A stretch of 64,000 nucleotides of DNA from NCBI RefSeq assembly GCF_002082565.1, contig NZ_CP020562.1, positions 1,550,001-1,614,000 of the forward strand. The letters run 5' to 3'. A program made the position numbers and the translations under genes. Every line of letters starts with the position of its first letter. The first letter of the stretch is position 1. The stretch comes from Halomonas sp. GT (GTDB lineage: Bacteria; Pseudomonadota; Gammaproteobacteria; Pseudomonadales; Halomonadaceae). Below, piece by piece: positions 15,253-22,923 of the stretch. A model generated the notes under the pieces. The model did not search any database and was not told the DNA's origin. It was given only the letters and a program-made list of their open reading frames with translations.

Positions 15253-16449
15253 TTAACGACTGCTTTTTTTAACGTGGTTCAAGTTGGAAGCGGGGACGGC
15301 TTTTTTAACCGGGAAGCCCTCAACTTCTTTGCGCTCAATCGTATTTTTCAAACGCTTTTCAATCGCACAAAGGTTTTTAAAGTCGCTGATGTCGACAAGA
15401 GAGATGGCTTCACCTGATGCTCCCGCGCGGCCGGTTCGGCCAATACGGTGGATGTACTCTTCTGGCTGAAAAGGTAGATCGTAATTCACCACTCGGCTCA
15501 GTTCACCAATATCCAACCCCCGAGCGGCTACGCCCGTAGCCACTAGGTACTTCAGTTCGCCAGTTTTGAACTGATCTAACACCTTCTCGCGCATGGCCTG
15601 GCTTCTGCCGCCATGGATGGAGTCTGCTTGAATGCCGCGCTTTTCCAGCTGAGCCACCAGTTTGGCTGCACTGTGTTTTTTCTCGACAAAAATAAGTGCC
15701 TGATCCCACGCTTGCTCGTTGATCAAGTGGCTCAACAGGGCGGACTTGGTGTCTTTGTCTACCGTGATTAGCCACTGTTTGATATTGGCGGCGGCGCGGA
15801 TGTTGGGAGAGATGGAGATGTCAGCCGCCAGGTCGGTCATCTTACTATCTGAAAAACCGTAGGCGAGGGCGCGAACGTCGCCGGTCATAGTGGCTGAAAA
15901 CAGTAGGTTCTGACGGTTTTCAGGCAGGCGTACTAAGATTTTGTGGATATCATCGACAAAACCCATGTCAACCATTCTGTCCGCTTCGTCCAGTACCATG
16001 ACCTGAAGTTCATCAAAGTGCAGCGCACGCTGATGCGCCAAATCCAGCAACCTGCCCGGCGTGGCGACCAGAATATCCACCCCTTCGATTAGCCGCTCTT
16101 TTTGCGGCGCGGTGTCCACACCGCCATACACAGCCATAGAGGTTAACTGCGTGTGTTTAGCGTATTGAGCCACATTGGCTTCGACTTGAACCGCTAACTC
16201 GCGGGTCGGCACCAGAATCAGCGCACGTATGCGTTTGCCGCGTAACGCTTCCGATTGACTGAATCGCTCTAGCAGAGGCAGAACAAAGGCAGCAGTTTTG
16301 CCTGTGCCTGTTTGTGCGGTTGCGATTAAGTCTTTGCCCGAAAGAATGGCAGGAATCGCTTGTTCCTGAATGGGCGTTGGCGTTTTATAACCTAGTTCGG
16401 TAATTGCTTGAACAAGAGGACGGGATAAGCCTAGTTTTGAAAATGACAT
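15253..16449 (-). CDS. rhlE: DEAD-box ATP-dependent RNA helicase, RhlE type
   Basis: The start is placed at the MSFSKLGLSRPLVQAI methionine (398 residues), where DEAD-box proteins begin; the frame is open further upstream but adds 31 unrelated residues. Motifs in order: Q-motif (F..LGLS...GY.TPTPIQ), AQTGTGKTAAF (I), PTRELAVQ (Ia), VATPGRLLD, VLDEADRMVDMGF (II, DEAD), FSATM (III, SAT), VATGVAARGLDI (V) and HRIGRTGRAG (VI). RhlE-type helicases unwind short RNA duplexes in ribosome maturation and RNA decay. A short basic tail follows. It is convergent with the Rho-like gene. Confidence 0.93.
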   Translation of the reverse strand: MSFSKLGLSRPLVQAITELGYKTPTPIQEQAIPAILSGKDLIATAQTGTGKTAAFVLPLLERFSQSEALRGKRIRALILVPTRELAVQVEANVAQYAKHTQLTSMAVYGGVDTAPQKERLIEGVDILVATPGRLLDLAHQRALHFDELQVMVLDEADRMVDMGFVDDIHKILVRLPENRQNLLFSATMTGDVRALAYGFSDSKMTDLAADISISPNIRAAANIKQWLITVDKDTKSALLSHLINEQAWDQALIFVEKKHSAAKLVAQLEKRGIQADSIHGGRSQAMREKVLDQFKTGELKYLVATGVAARGLDIGELSRVVNYDLPFQPEEYIHRIGRTGRAGASGEAISLVDISDFKNLCAIEKRLKNTIERKEVEGFPVKKAVPASNLNHVKKSSR

Positions 16450-16814
16450 GAGGTGCTCAGACAGATGGTCGTAAGGTGTGTCGAAAATTAAAGATGAGGC
16501 AGTATAGCGTAAAAGCAGCCGTTCATTGCTCGAATAGTGCAATTAGCTTCATAGCGCCGAATGGCGATTTTTGTGATGAAATTAAAGGTGTTAATTAAAT
16601 GAATGGTAAGTGATTTTTTATAGCACGTTTTGCTTTTTATGATCTGGTTTTTTAATTTTGAATACTATCTCTTTGAATTATGATTCGGTTTTACTAAGCA
16701 GTCGACTACTGAAGCGGAACCGCTTCAGCCCTCGCATATTTTCGAGCCACAATTGCGGGTGCGCTTCGCTTACCACGCACTACAAAACCATTAAAACCCA
16801 ACGTTTACACATTT
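16450..16814. other. Intergenic DNA upstream of rhlE with REP-like fragment
   Basis: No gene is visible. The part next to rhlE is AT-rich and probably holds its promoter. The dyad GAAGCGGAACCGCTTC (16714-16729) is followed by AGCCCTCGC and resembles the REP-like units near 3540-3640. Beyond it the second attI-like leader begins. Confidence 0.5.
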
Positions 16815-17117
16815 GTAGCGCGGCGTAACGCTTGGCGAGGAACGAGCCAAAAGACACCCGCGATGGCGGCGCAGCCGCCCAAAATAGCCACAGCGCAATT
16901 TTAAGCAAAGCTGCGTGACCTAAGCCAGTTTTATTAATAAAGTATGATTAGATTAGTGGGGCGAAGCGTTTGGTCAAATTTTGGTTATATACTGCCGGAT
17001 TATTGTCAATTAAATGATATATCAAATGCTTAGGGGTTTTTTACGCGCACGATAAGCGTGTTGGAGAGCGCAGTACGTTCATTCAATATCAGAATGCGCT
17101 GTCTAATACGCTGTTAA
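16815..17117 (+). repeat. attI-like leader repeat, copy B
   Basis: This is the second copy of the leader seen at 3669-3948, diverged by many substitutions and small indels. Conserved parts include GTAGCGCGGCGTAACGCTT, GCGAGGAACGAGCCAAAAG, GTGACCTAAGCCA, ACGCGCACGATAAGCGTGTT, and ATTCAATATCAGAA followed by GCTGTTAATTT. Similarity ends at the GTTA core at 17113 and a new set of small genes begins 24 bases later. TTGTCA near 17004 could be a -35 box of a cassette promoter. No integrase reading frame is found in or beside it. Confidence 0.45.
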
Positions 17118-17140
17118 TTTCTAAAGACAGGGAGCAGTCC

Positions 17141-17518
17141 ATGAATCGAGAAGGTCTGAAACAAGCACGAGAACACTGGTACGCCGCCTATTTCGCTGGT
17201 GACATTGAGTACCTTGTCCAAGTTCAGGCAGACAGTTTCACGGTTGCCACTGAGCGTGGTGTCCAATCCAAGAAATCCCAAATCGATGCTATCGCTTTAG
17301 CCAAACGGAACGGGAGCTGGTTTCCTCAAGGCGGGGAAAAACAGGATACTGAGCTAAGCTTTCAGGAATCTAATGGCAGCATCACCACAGTAACCGGTAA
17401 GGGGGTTACTCTCACTGGTGAATCCAAAGGGCCGGTGGTAGCGTTTATAGAAACCTGGGAGTGGAAGGGTAGTGCTTGGCAGGTTGTCAGTCTGAGCTAC
17501 GGTGCTGCCCGAAATTAA
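17141..17518 (+). CDS. NTF2-like (DUF4440/SnoaL-type) protein
   Basis: The 125-residue product has the cone-shaped NTF2-like pattern: an N-terminal helix with HWYAAYFAGDIEYLVQVQ, the ADSFTVATERG strand, and C-terminal strands AFIETWEWKGSAWQVVSLSYG. DUF4440 domains serve as small-molecule pockets or enzymes (isomerases, cyclases); the ligand is unknown. GGGAGCAG precedes the ATG. It is the first gene after leader copy B and is followed by an attC-like site. Confidence 0.78.
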   Translation: MNREGLKQAREHWYAAYFAGDIEYLVQVQADSFTVATERGVQSKKSQIDAIALAKRNGSWFPQGGEKQDTELSFQESNGSITTVTGKGVTLTGESKGPVVAFIETWEWKGSAWQVVSLSYGAARN

Positions 17519-17575
17519 AATTAACAAGTCGCTGCAGTAAGCGGCCGGTGGTCGCCGCTGGGCTCCGCGTTATAA
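17519..17575 (+). other. attC-like recombination site 6
   Basis: An AATTAAC box (17519-17525) and the core GTTATAA (17569-17575) enclose the stem GCGGC/GCCGC with flanking CAG/CTG. The outer boxes fit the consensus loosely. Its position between two small plus-strand genes supports it. Confidence 0.6.
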
Positions 17576-17584
17576 GAAGGGAAT

Positions 17585-18004
17585 ATGAATTACGAGCTAA
17601 TAGAGGTTCCCTCTGAAAAGGAAAGCTTTGAACTTTCCCAAAAGTTTCAGGAGTTTGTAAATTCCAATACTCCTTTGCCAGATGAGTCAGCAGATAAGAA
17701 ATTCATAATAAACGTGAGAGACAGCGGCAAAGGGTTAATTGCTGGGATATTGGCTAACGCATACTGGGACGGTCTTGAGATTGATATCTTGTGGGTAGAT
17801 CGAAGCCACAGGGGTACAGGCCTGGGCGCTGAGCTGCTCGGAAAAGCTGAGCAATATGGAAAGGAGCAAGGTGCGGTCATCTCGTTTCTAAAGACTGTAG
17901 AAGCCAAAGGCTTTTACGAAAAGTACGGCTACCAAGTTTTTGGTATTTTGGAGGATCGACCAATAGGTACTTTTCTCTACCATATGAAGAAGCGATTGGA
18001 CTGA
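17585..18004 (+). CDS. GNAT-family N-acetyltransferase
   Basis: The 139-residue protein has GNAT motifs: strand IDILWVDRSHRGTGLGAELL near residues 63-82 with the acetyl-CoA loop RGTGLG, and the C-terminal KGFYEKYGYQVFG. The substrate is unknown. AAGAAGGGAA precedes the ATG, ten bases after the attC core. Small acetyltransferases are among the most frequent integron cassette genes. Confidence 0.85.
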   Translation: MNYELIEVPSEKESFELSQKFQEFVNSNTPLPDESADKKFIINVRDSGKGLIAGILANAYWDGLEIDILWVDRSHRGTGLGAELLGKAEQYGKEQGAVISFLKTVEAKGFYEKYGYQVFGILEDRPIGTFLYHMKKRLD

Positions 18005-18007
18005 AAT

Positions 18008-18079
18008 CTTATAACCACTAGCGTCAGTCGGACCGATTTTTTTCGCTTCCTATCCATAAAACCGGCCTCTACGTTGAGT
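18008..18079 (+). other. Possible attC-like site with IS1182-like end
   Basis: A CTTATAAC box (18008-18015) follows the acetyltransferase stop, and GTTGAGT (18073-18079), which fits GTTRRRY, lies 72 bases on. The internal pairing is weak. The right box runs into GAGTCTGTAG, which resembles the IS1182-type end at 13926. Tentative. Confidence 0.35.
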
Positions 18080-18120
18080 CTGTAGATAAGCCCCTTTGAT
18101 GTCTAAGTCTTGGTAGGATC
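18076..18120 (+). repeat. Second copy of the IS1182-like terminal segment
   Basis: GAGTCTGTAGATAAGC... through TTGGTAGGATC matches 13926-13970 (GAGCCTGTAGAAAAAC... TTTGCTAGGATC) at most positions over about 45 bases. No transposase follows, so only an IS end is left, directly before the next gene. Confidence 0.55.
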
Positions 18121-18131
18121 AGCTTAGTTAT

Positions 18132-18644
18132 ATGACAGGAGAAGATGTGCATCATTTAGCAGCCCAATGGATAGTGGGATTACTGAGAGAAAGGAGTATT
18201 CCTTTTTTGATCTGCGGGGGACTCGCAGCAAAGGGGTATGGTTCTGAGCGTGATCTAAATGACATTGACCTTTTTGTCCCCGGCGAGCACTTTGCGTCAG
18301 TGGTTCAGGCCGGTCAGGAGTTGGTATCCAAAACTGCCGCTCACCGTCAAGAAGAGGGTTGGGATCTAACCTACGTCCAGTTTAAGTATGAAGGCGTTAA
18401 AGTGGAGGTAGGTAGCGCCGACGGCCCGCAAATTTTCGATGCAAGTAACGAGACCTGGGTACCGCTCAACATAGATTTTTCTCGCTATGTGATCGTGCAT
18501 TTGTTGGGTCTTGAGCTTCCCCTTATGCTGAAGGACGATCTGGTTCGGTATAAATCTGCACTCGCACGGCCGGTGGATATTGAGGATATCTGCGCCATCC
18601 GTCAGAGCGCGGAGCTAGAAAATTCATCGAGTGGCGGGCGCTAG
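18132..18644 (+). CDS. Nucleotidyltransferase-fold protein
   Basis: The 170-residue product has a minimal nucleotidyltransferase signature: ICGGLAAKGYGSERDLNDID near residues 26-45, where GG...(R)DLNDIDLF supplies the two metal-binding aspartates, and VEVGSADG as a third acidic strand near 96. Proteins of this type include antibiotic nucleotidyltransferases and AbiEii-like toxins; which applies is not clear. It begins 12 bases after the IS1182-like segment, so its promoter may lie there. Confidence 0.75.
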   Translation: MTGEDVHHLAAQWIVGLLRERSIPFLICGGLAAKGYGSERDLNDIDLFVPGEHFASVVQAGQELVSKTAAHRQEEGWDLTYVQFKYEGVKVEVGSADGPQIFDASNETWVPLNIDFSRYVIVHLLGLELPLMLKDDLVRYKSALARPVDIEDICAIRQSAELENSSSGGR

Positions 18645-18668
18645 GCATTCGAGGAGGGGGCGTCAGAA

Positions 18669-19139
18669 ATGCTAACTAAAGAAGTGTGTGCCTCTGCGGA
18701 GCAGAGTGTTCTCTGTTGGCTAGCCACAAGTGATGAAAGTGGCCAGCCGAATGTATCGCCAAAGGAAGTCTTTGCTGTTTTGGATAGCCAGCACATCGTA
18801 GTGGCAAATATTGCATCACCAAAGTCAGCTAAAAATATCAGAATAAATCAGAAGGTATGCCTTAGCTTTATTGATATCTTTGTCCAGAAGGGCTTTAAGA
18901 TTATTGGTACTGCCACTGAGCTAAAGCCAACAGCACCAGAGTATTCCCATTGGGTTGCACCACTTCTGGCTATGGCGGGGGATCGCTACCCAATTCATAG
19001 TGTGCTCGTTATAAAAGCGACTGCTGTCGAACCGATTGTTGCGCCTAGTTATCGACTTTATCCCGCGGAGACCTCGGAAGAATCACAAACTCAGGCAGCA
19101 CTGCGTACTTACGGTGTGAATCGAGGCAAAAGGCCTTGA
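18669..19139 (+). CDS. Pyridoxamine 5'-phosphate oxidase-family flavin-binding protein
   Basis: The 156-residue product has the PPOX split-barrel pattern: CWLATSDESGQPNVSPKE near residues 16-33, IVVANIASPKSAKNIRIN, and CLSFIDIFVQKGFKIIGTA. These proteins bind FMN or related cofactors and reduce varied substrates. GAGGAGGGGG lies upstream at a slightly long spacing. It follows the nucleotidyltransferase by 24 bases without an intervening attC, so the two may share one unit. Confidence 0.85.
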   Translation: MLTKEVCASAEQSVLCWLATSDESGQPNVSPKEVFAVLDSQHIVVANIASPKSAKNIRINQKVCLSFIDIFVQKGFKIIGTATELKPTAPEYSHWVAPLLAMAGDRYPIHSVLVIKATAVEPIVAPSYRLYPAETSEESQTQAALRTYGVNRGKRP

Positions 19140-19270
19140 TAGTGTTATTTTAAAATGACTTTGTGAAAGGGGGCATCAGCCTACGATGATATCCGACAAG
19201 CCACCTTGCCACTAAACGAGTGTTCTGCACTGGTTCTTTGGGAGGCAGCTAGTGAGGGGTGAGCTAGCCA

Positions 19271-19322
19271 AATAATACAGTGAATTCGCTCATTGCGATC
19301 ACCGCACGCTCAGGCGTTAATC
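19271..19322 (+). other. Weak attC-like site
   Basis: The end CTCAGGCGTTAATC (core GTTAATC, 19316-19322) matches the end of site 2. The stem GTGA-a-TTCGC / GCGA-TCAC precedes it. The left box is poorly defined (AATAATAC). Confidence 0.4.
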
Positions 19323-19331
19323 GGAAACTAA

Positions 19332-19739
19332 ATGAATCCCGTCATTCAAGAAGAAATATCCGGCTGTGGCATTGCAGCATGCGCAGTGCTTGCGGGCATT
19401 ACCTATGCGCAGGCCAAAGAGACAGCCAACGCCTTGGGTATTTATGCCGAAGATACAGCGCTTTGGTCAGATACGAAGTACGTCCGTAAACTCTTGCGTG
19501 CTTTGGGTATCATGGCTGCGCCAACAGAGATGCCATTCGACACCTGGGTGACTCTTCCAGACAAGGCGTTGTTGGCCATCAAATGGCGCACAGAGCAGGG
19601 CAGGCCTTTCTGGCACTGGGTGGTGTTTGTCAGAACCAAGCAAGATGCCGTGGTGCTGGATTCCAAGAAAGCCTTGAAATCCAATATCCGTCGAGACTTT
19701 GGGCGTATCAAACCCAAGTGGTTTATTCATGTAGATTAA
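19332..19739 (+). CDS. C39-like cysteine peptidase domain protein
   Basis: The 135-residue protein has the C39-like order: Gln then Cys in IQEEISGCGIAACAVLAG (residues 5-22), a His in FWHWVVFV near 94, and Asp in AVVLDSKK near 109. C39 peptidases usually cleave double-glycine leaders as part of an ABC exporter; this one is free-standing. It could be a stand-alone peptidase or an inactive relative. It starts ten bases after an attC-like core. Confidence 0.65.
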   Translation: MNPVIQEEISGCGIAACAVLAGITYAQAKETANALGIYAEDTALWSDTKYVRKLLRALGIMAAPTEMPFDTWVTLPDKALLAIKWRTEQGRPFWHWVVFVRTKQDAVVLDSKKALKSNIRRDFGRIKPKWFIHVD

Positions 19740-19902
19740 ACATAAGGGCTACTATCCTTAATGCTCAAGGGGAGCGTGGATATCGCGTTGTACCGGAGTC
19801 TGCCCGTGGAGTAGTCAATTAGCGTTTGGCTTCGGTGTTTATTGGTTATGTGTTTGGCGCCGACTTCAGTGTTTGCCTGCAGGCGTAAACCTCCTAAGTG
19901 GC

Positions 19903-20835
19903 TCAGATGAATGTCCAGGCCAACACTCTCGTGATCTTATTTCCCTGCTTCATCTCTATTTCCCGTACATCAACGGCACCGAGCTTACGAATCAACTTCT
20001 TGGCAGGCTTAACATTGTCGGTTTTTGAAACCAGGCTGGTAAACCAGCGACACTGAGTTGAATACACCTTACTTTCTCTTATCAGCTTTTTAAGAAACAG
20101 CTGTTCGCCTCCCTTACACCAAAGCTCTGCCCCCAGCCCGCCAAAATTCAGAGTAGGGGATTGGTTTTTTGGTTGTTGTTCACCGCGACTGCGAGCAAGG
20201 TTATTGAGTTTAAGCTGGCTACCTTTAAGTGCTTCATCAAGCGAGGCATGGAAGGGAGGATTGCATACGCTGACATCAAAGAACTCGCCAGCTTGAATAA
20301 TCCCTTCAAAAATGTGGTTTTTATCGTGCTGCATGCGCAGCGTGAAGCGTTCTTTGAGTGTGGGGTTGTTGGCGATAATCGTGGCTACGTTTTCAAGCGA
20401 CTGAGGGTTAATGTCACTACCGACACACTGCCAGCCGTAAATTTGGCAGGCCAGTAGTGGGTAGATTCCATTGGCTCCAGTCCCTATATCGAGCAGCTTG
20501 ATACTGCGCTGTTCACGCCCCAACAAGTCAGCTATGTAATGGATATAGTCGGCTCTGCCTGGGATTGGAGGGCACAGCGCGCCCTCAGGAATATCCCAAT
20601 CGACAATGTTGTAGTGCCGGTTTAATAACGCGGCATTAAGCGTTTTTACTGCCAATGGGTCTGCGAAATCGATGGAAAGGTCGCCATGCGCGTTCGGTTT
20701 CACATGGGGGGCTAATGCTGGGTGGCTTTTTACGAGGGCCGGGAAGTCATAGCCTTGGTTGTGTCGGTTCCTCGGGTGCAGGCCTTTGCGAACAGGCTTG
20801 GCTCGACTTTTTTCACTTCGATGGAGGGTGTTCAC
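19903..20835 (-). CDS. rlmF: 23S rRNA (adenine(1618)-N(6))-methyltransferase RlmF
   Basis: The 310-residue protein matches RlmF along its length: GLHPRNRHNQGYDFPAL near residue 18, the SAM loop LLDIGTGANGIYPLLA near 113, and the catalytic VCNPPFHAS (NPPF) near 190. It methylates N6 of A1618 in 23S rRNA. It is a core chromosomal gene lying between cassette-like genes. It is transcribed opposite to them. Confidence 0.95.
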   Translation of the reverse strand: MNTLHRSEKSRAKPVRKGLHPRNRHNQGYDFPALVKSHPALAPHVKPNAHGDLSIDFADPLAVKTLNAALLNRHYNIVDWDIPEGALCPPIPGRADYIHYIADLLGREQRSIKLLDIGTGANGIYPLLACQIYGWQCVGSDINPQSLENVATIIANNPTLKERFTLRMQHDKNHIFEGIIQAGEFFDVSVCNPPFHASLDEALKGSQLKLNNLARSRGEQQPKNQSPTLNFGGLGAELWCKGGEQLFLKKLIRESKVYSTQCRWFTSLVSKTDNVKPAKKLIRKLGAVDVREIEMKQGNKITRVLAWTFI

Positions 20836-20958
20836 AGTAATAGGCCTGAGGCTTGGCGCTCAATAGTAGAGTGGGTTTGGCTTAGCCAGTGATTATAATC
20901 TCAATGGCTGTGACGTGCATGCTCGGCAGTTCGAGGGGAGCGAGAGGCCTCCTGTTCA

Positions 20959-21438
20959 TTACACGTTTGTTTCTTGTCGGGTTCTGGCTTTTTGCTCTGC
21001 CTGATCGAGAAGTACGGGGCCGCTACCTGATTCTGCCAGCTTATCGTCAGGGTTATAGAGTGGGCAATTAGTCATGCTCAGGCAACCACAGCCGATGCAT
21101 CCCACTAGGTTGTCGCGCAGTTTTTGCAGGTAAGCAATTCGGCCATCAAGCATCTGCTGCCAGTTTTTTGAAAGCTGCTGCCAGTCTTCCACTGTTGGCG
21201 TGCGGTTATTCGGTAATGATTCAAAGGCCTGCTTGATTTCCTCCAGACTGACGCCAACTCTCTGTGCTGCTTTTATTACCGAAATTCGCCTTAGCACTTC
21301 TGGTTTATAACGCCGCTGATTGCCCGCATTGCGCCAGCTGTGGATCAGCCCTTGCTGCTCGTAATAGTGCAAGGTACTAACCTTAATACCGCAGCGTTTC
21401 GCTACCATTCCGACACTCCAAATAACCTCTGCCATCAC
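20959..21438 (-). CDS. soxR: Redox-sensitive transcriptional activator SoxR
   Basis: The 159-residue MerR-family protein has the N-terminal winged helix (VAKRCGIKVSTLHYYEQQGL), a dimerisation helix, and the [2Fe-2S] cluster motif CIGCGCLSMTNC near residue 119. SoxR is activated by redox-cycling compounds through cluster oxidation and opens promoters with a 19-bp spacer. It is divergent from a VOC gene with a perfect SoxR box between them, so both directions may be controlled. Translation may begin at either of two adjacent methionines. Confidence 0.96.
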   Translation of the reverse strand: MMAEVIWSVGMVAKRCGIKVSTLHYYEQQGLIHSWRNAGNQRRYKPEVLRRISVIKAAQRVGVSLEEIKQAFESLPNNRTPTVEDWQQLSKNWQQMLDGRIAYLQKLRDNLVGCIGCGCLSMTNCPLYNPDDKLAESGSGPVLLDQAEQKARTRQETNV

Positions 21439-21478
21439 TCACCCCAAAATTTTTTTGCCATTCTTTCCCACAAACCAC

Positions 21479-21509
21479 TTTACCTCAACTTAAGTTGAGG
21501 TTTTATCCT
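21479..21509 (+). promoter_or_regulatory. SoxR box within a 19-bp-spacer promoter
   Basis: CCTCAACTTAAGTTGAGG (21483-21500) is a perfect 18-bp palindrome almost identical to the E. coli soxS operator. It lies between a -35 TTTACC (21479-21484) and a -10 TATCCT (21504-21509), spaced by 19 bp as SoxR/MerR promoters require. The promoter points to the VOC gene at 21539. Confidence 0.93.
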
Positions 21510-21538
21510 GCCATCTCACTTAACGCAAGGAGACGCTT

Positions 21539-21961
21539 ATGTACTTAGAACACGTGAATCTGGTGGTTACTGATATGGATGCCATGCTGGATTTTTACCG
21601 GGCAGTCTTTCCACACTGGCGGGTGCGAGATGAAGGCCATGGCGAGTGGTATGGCAAACCGCGTAAATGGGTGCACTTTGGTGACGATGAAAATTACTTG
21701 GCGTTAAGCGATCACGGCGAAGGGGCGAATCGCGATTTGAAAGGTCACAGCGTTGGACTGGCCCATTTTGCATATGTGGTCGATAACCTCGATGCCGTTG
21801 TTGCTAGGCTCAATAACGCGGGCTATGCCATTGCCAAACCTGGCGCTGTAGAGCCGTTTCGGAAAAATGTCTATTTTGTCGATCCGGCGGGTTTTGAAGT
21901 GGAGTTTGTCGAGTACCTGAGTGACATCCCAGCCGAGCGAAATTTAAACCGTGATGCTTAG
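21539..21961 (+). CDS. VOC-family (glyoxalase/bleomycin-resistance-like) protein, SoxR target
   Basis: The 140-residue product starts MYLEHVNLVVTDMDAMLDFY and ends FVDPAGFEVEFVEYLSD, the paired beta-alpha-beta-beta-beta pattern of the vicinal oxygen chelate fold. His-5 and Glu in EVEFVEY could bind metal. Being placed directly behind the SoxR box suggests a role in detoxifying redox-cycling compounds. AAGGAGACG precedes the ATG. The next gene, 36 bases on, is a deleted flavodoxin. Confidence 0.88.
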   Translation: MYLEHVNLVVTDMDAMLDFYRAVFPHWRVRDEGHGEWYGKPRKWVHFGDDENYLALSDHGEGANRDLKGHSVGLAHFAYVVDNLDAVVARLNNAGYAIAKPGAVEPFRKNVYFVDPAGFEVEFVEYLSDIPAERNLNRDA

Positions 21962-21996
21962 CAACCAGCAGTACAGCAACGGAAAGGGTCAGTGTA

Positions 21997-22185
21997 ATGA
22001 ACGTTGCCGTTGTGTTTCATTCTGCTTTGGGCAGTACTAAGCAACTCGCGCAGGCTGTCGCTGCTGGAGCGGCAGCGCAGCCTGGTGTTGATGCTATTCA
22101 GATAGAAATCGTTGGCGCAGATATTGTTGAAGGGCGTTACTTAGGCCAACGGGTGGCGCAAGTCAGCAAGAAGTTTACGGTTTGA
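21997..22185 (+). pseudogene. Flavodoxin/NAD(P)H:quinone oxidoreductase-like gene with in-frame internal deletion
   Basis: The 62-codon frame joins a flavodoxin N-terminus (VAVVFHSALGSTKQLAQAVA, the FMN phosphate loop) directly to a C-terminal helix GRYLGQRVAQVSKKF, which in full-length proteins (about 190-200 residues) ends the fold as ETAR.LGQRVA. About 130 residues, including the FMN isoalloxazine loops, are missing. It follows the SoxR-controlled VOC gene, so an intact flavodoxin was probably part of the same regulon. Confidence 0.68.
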
Positions 22186-22229
22186 GGGCTGTTCACTTGG
22201 GCGTGCAGCAGGTGCTGACTAGTGATAGA

Positions 22230-22268
22230 TTTACATTAAATTAGTAAAAAATAATGTAAATTACATTA
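22230..22268 (+). promoter_or_regulatory. Promoter-like dyad upstream of an acetyltransferase
   Basis: TTTACATTA (22230-22238), TAATGTAAA (22252-22260) and TTACATTA (22261-22268) are repeated half-sites. TTTACA and TAATGT, 16 bp apart, could also be -35/-10 boxes. A regulator binding this dyad would overlap the promoter. The regulator is unknown. Confidence 0.4.
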
Positions 22269-22292
22269 GCTGCTGAAATTCAGGAGATTTTG

Positions 22293-22793
22293 ATGAGAGT
22301 TGAAACTCAAAAAGGGATATTGGAAAGCGAGTGGCACTACTTAACTCAATGGAAAGAGAGAGTATTTCCTGAAGAGGGGCGAAGCAAAGAGTGGTCACCT
22401 GTTTCCTGGCATAGCATCGCCTACTCGGAAGCGAATGATCCTATTGGTCACATTGGTTTTGATCGTTTTGAAGTGCTAATTGATGCCGTGCCACGCTTTG
22501 TAATTGGTATTGGAGGGGTTGTTGTGCGGCCAGAATATCAAGGGCAAGGCATACCGGCTTTACTGTTTAATGAAGTGCATCATCAGGCAAGTAAGCGTTT
22601 GGGAGCTGATGTATTTACGCTTTTTTGCCCGTCTCGACTGGTTTCGTACTATGCAAAACAGGGTTATCAGCAGCATCGTGGTGACGTTTATTTCCTACAG
22701 CAAGGTGAGAAAGTACTTTCTACTTTCGAGTTCATGCATTGTGGCGAATTAACCGCGGATGGAGAGGTGGTGCTACAAAGCGAGCCCTGGTGA
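22293..22793 (+). CDS. GNAT-family N-acetyltransferase
   Basis: The ATG at 22293 is chosen over the adjacent TTG because AGGAG lies seven bases upstream, giving 166 residues. GNAT features are IGGVVVRPEYQGQGIPALLF near residues 71-90 (acetyl-CoA loop Q-G-Q-G-I) and SYYAKQGYQQH near 120. Substrate unknown. It stands alone with its own promoter-like dyad. Confidence 0.85.
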   Translation: MRVETQKGILESEWHYLTQWKERVFPEEGRSKEWSPVSWHSIAYSEANDPIGHIGFDRFEVLIDAVPRFVIGIGGVVVRPEYQGQGIPALLFNEVHHQASKRLGADVFTLFCPSRLVSYYAKQGYQQHRGDVYFLQQGEKVLSTFEFMHCGELTADGEVVLQSEPW

Positions 22794-22923
22794 GTGTTGG
22801 TTTTCTAATAGGTGCATATGGTACCGCCACGCAGTTTAAACAAGTTTTGTAAGCTCTATTGCGTATATCTCAGCGGTCACGTGTGCCGGTGTCAATGTCT
22901 AAAGGAGTTATGGAGCGTTATAA

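Noticed and set aside
22837..22923. GTTTAAAC...GTTATAA upstream of the NUDIX gene at 22924 as an attC site
   Set aside because: The outer boxes look right and the spacing (87 bases) is acceptable, but no convincing paired arms could be built.
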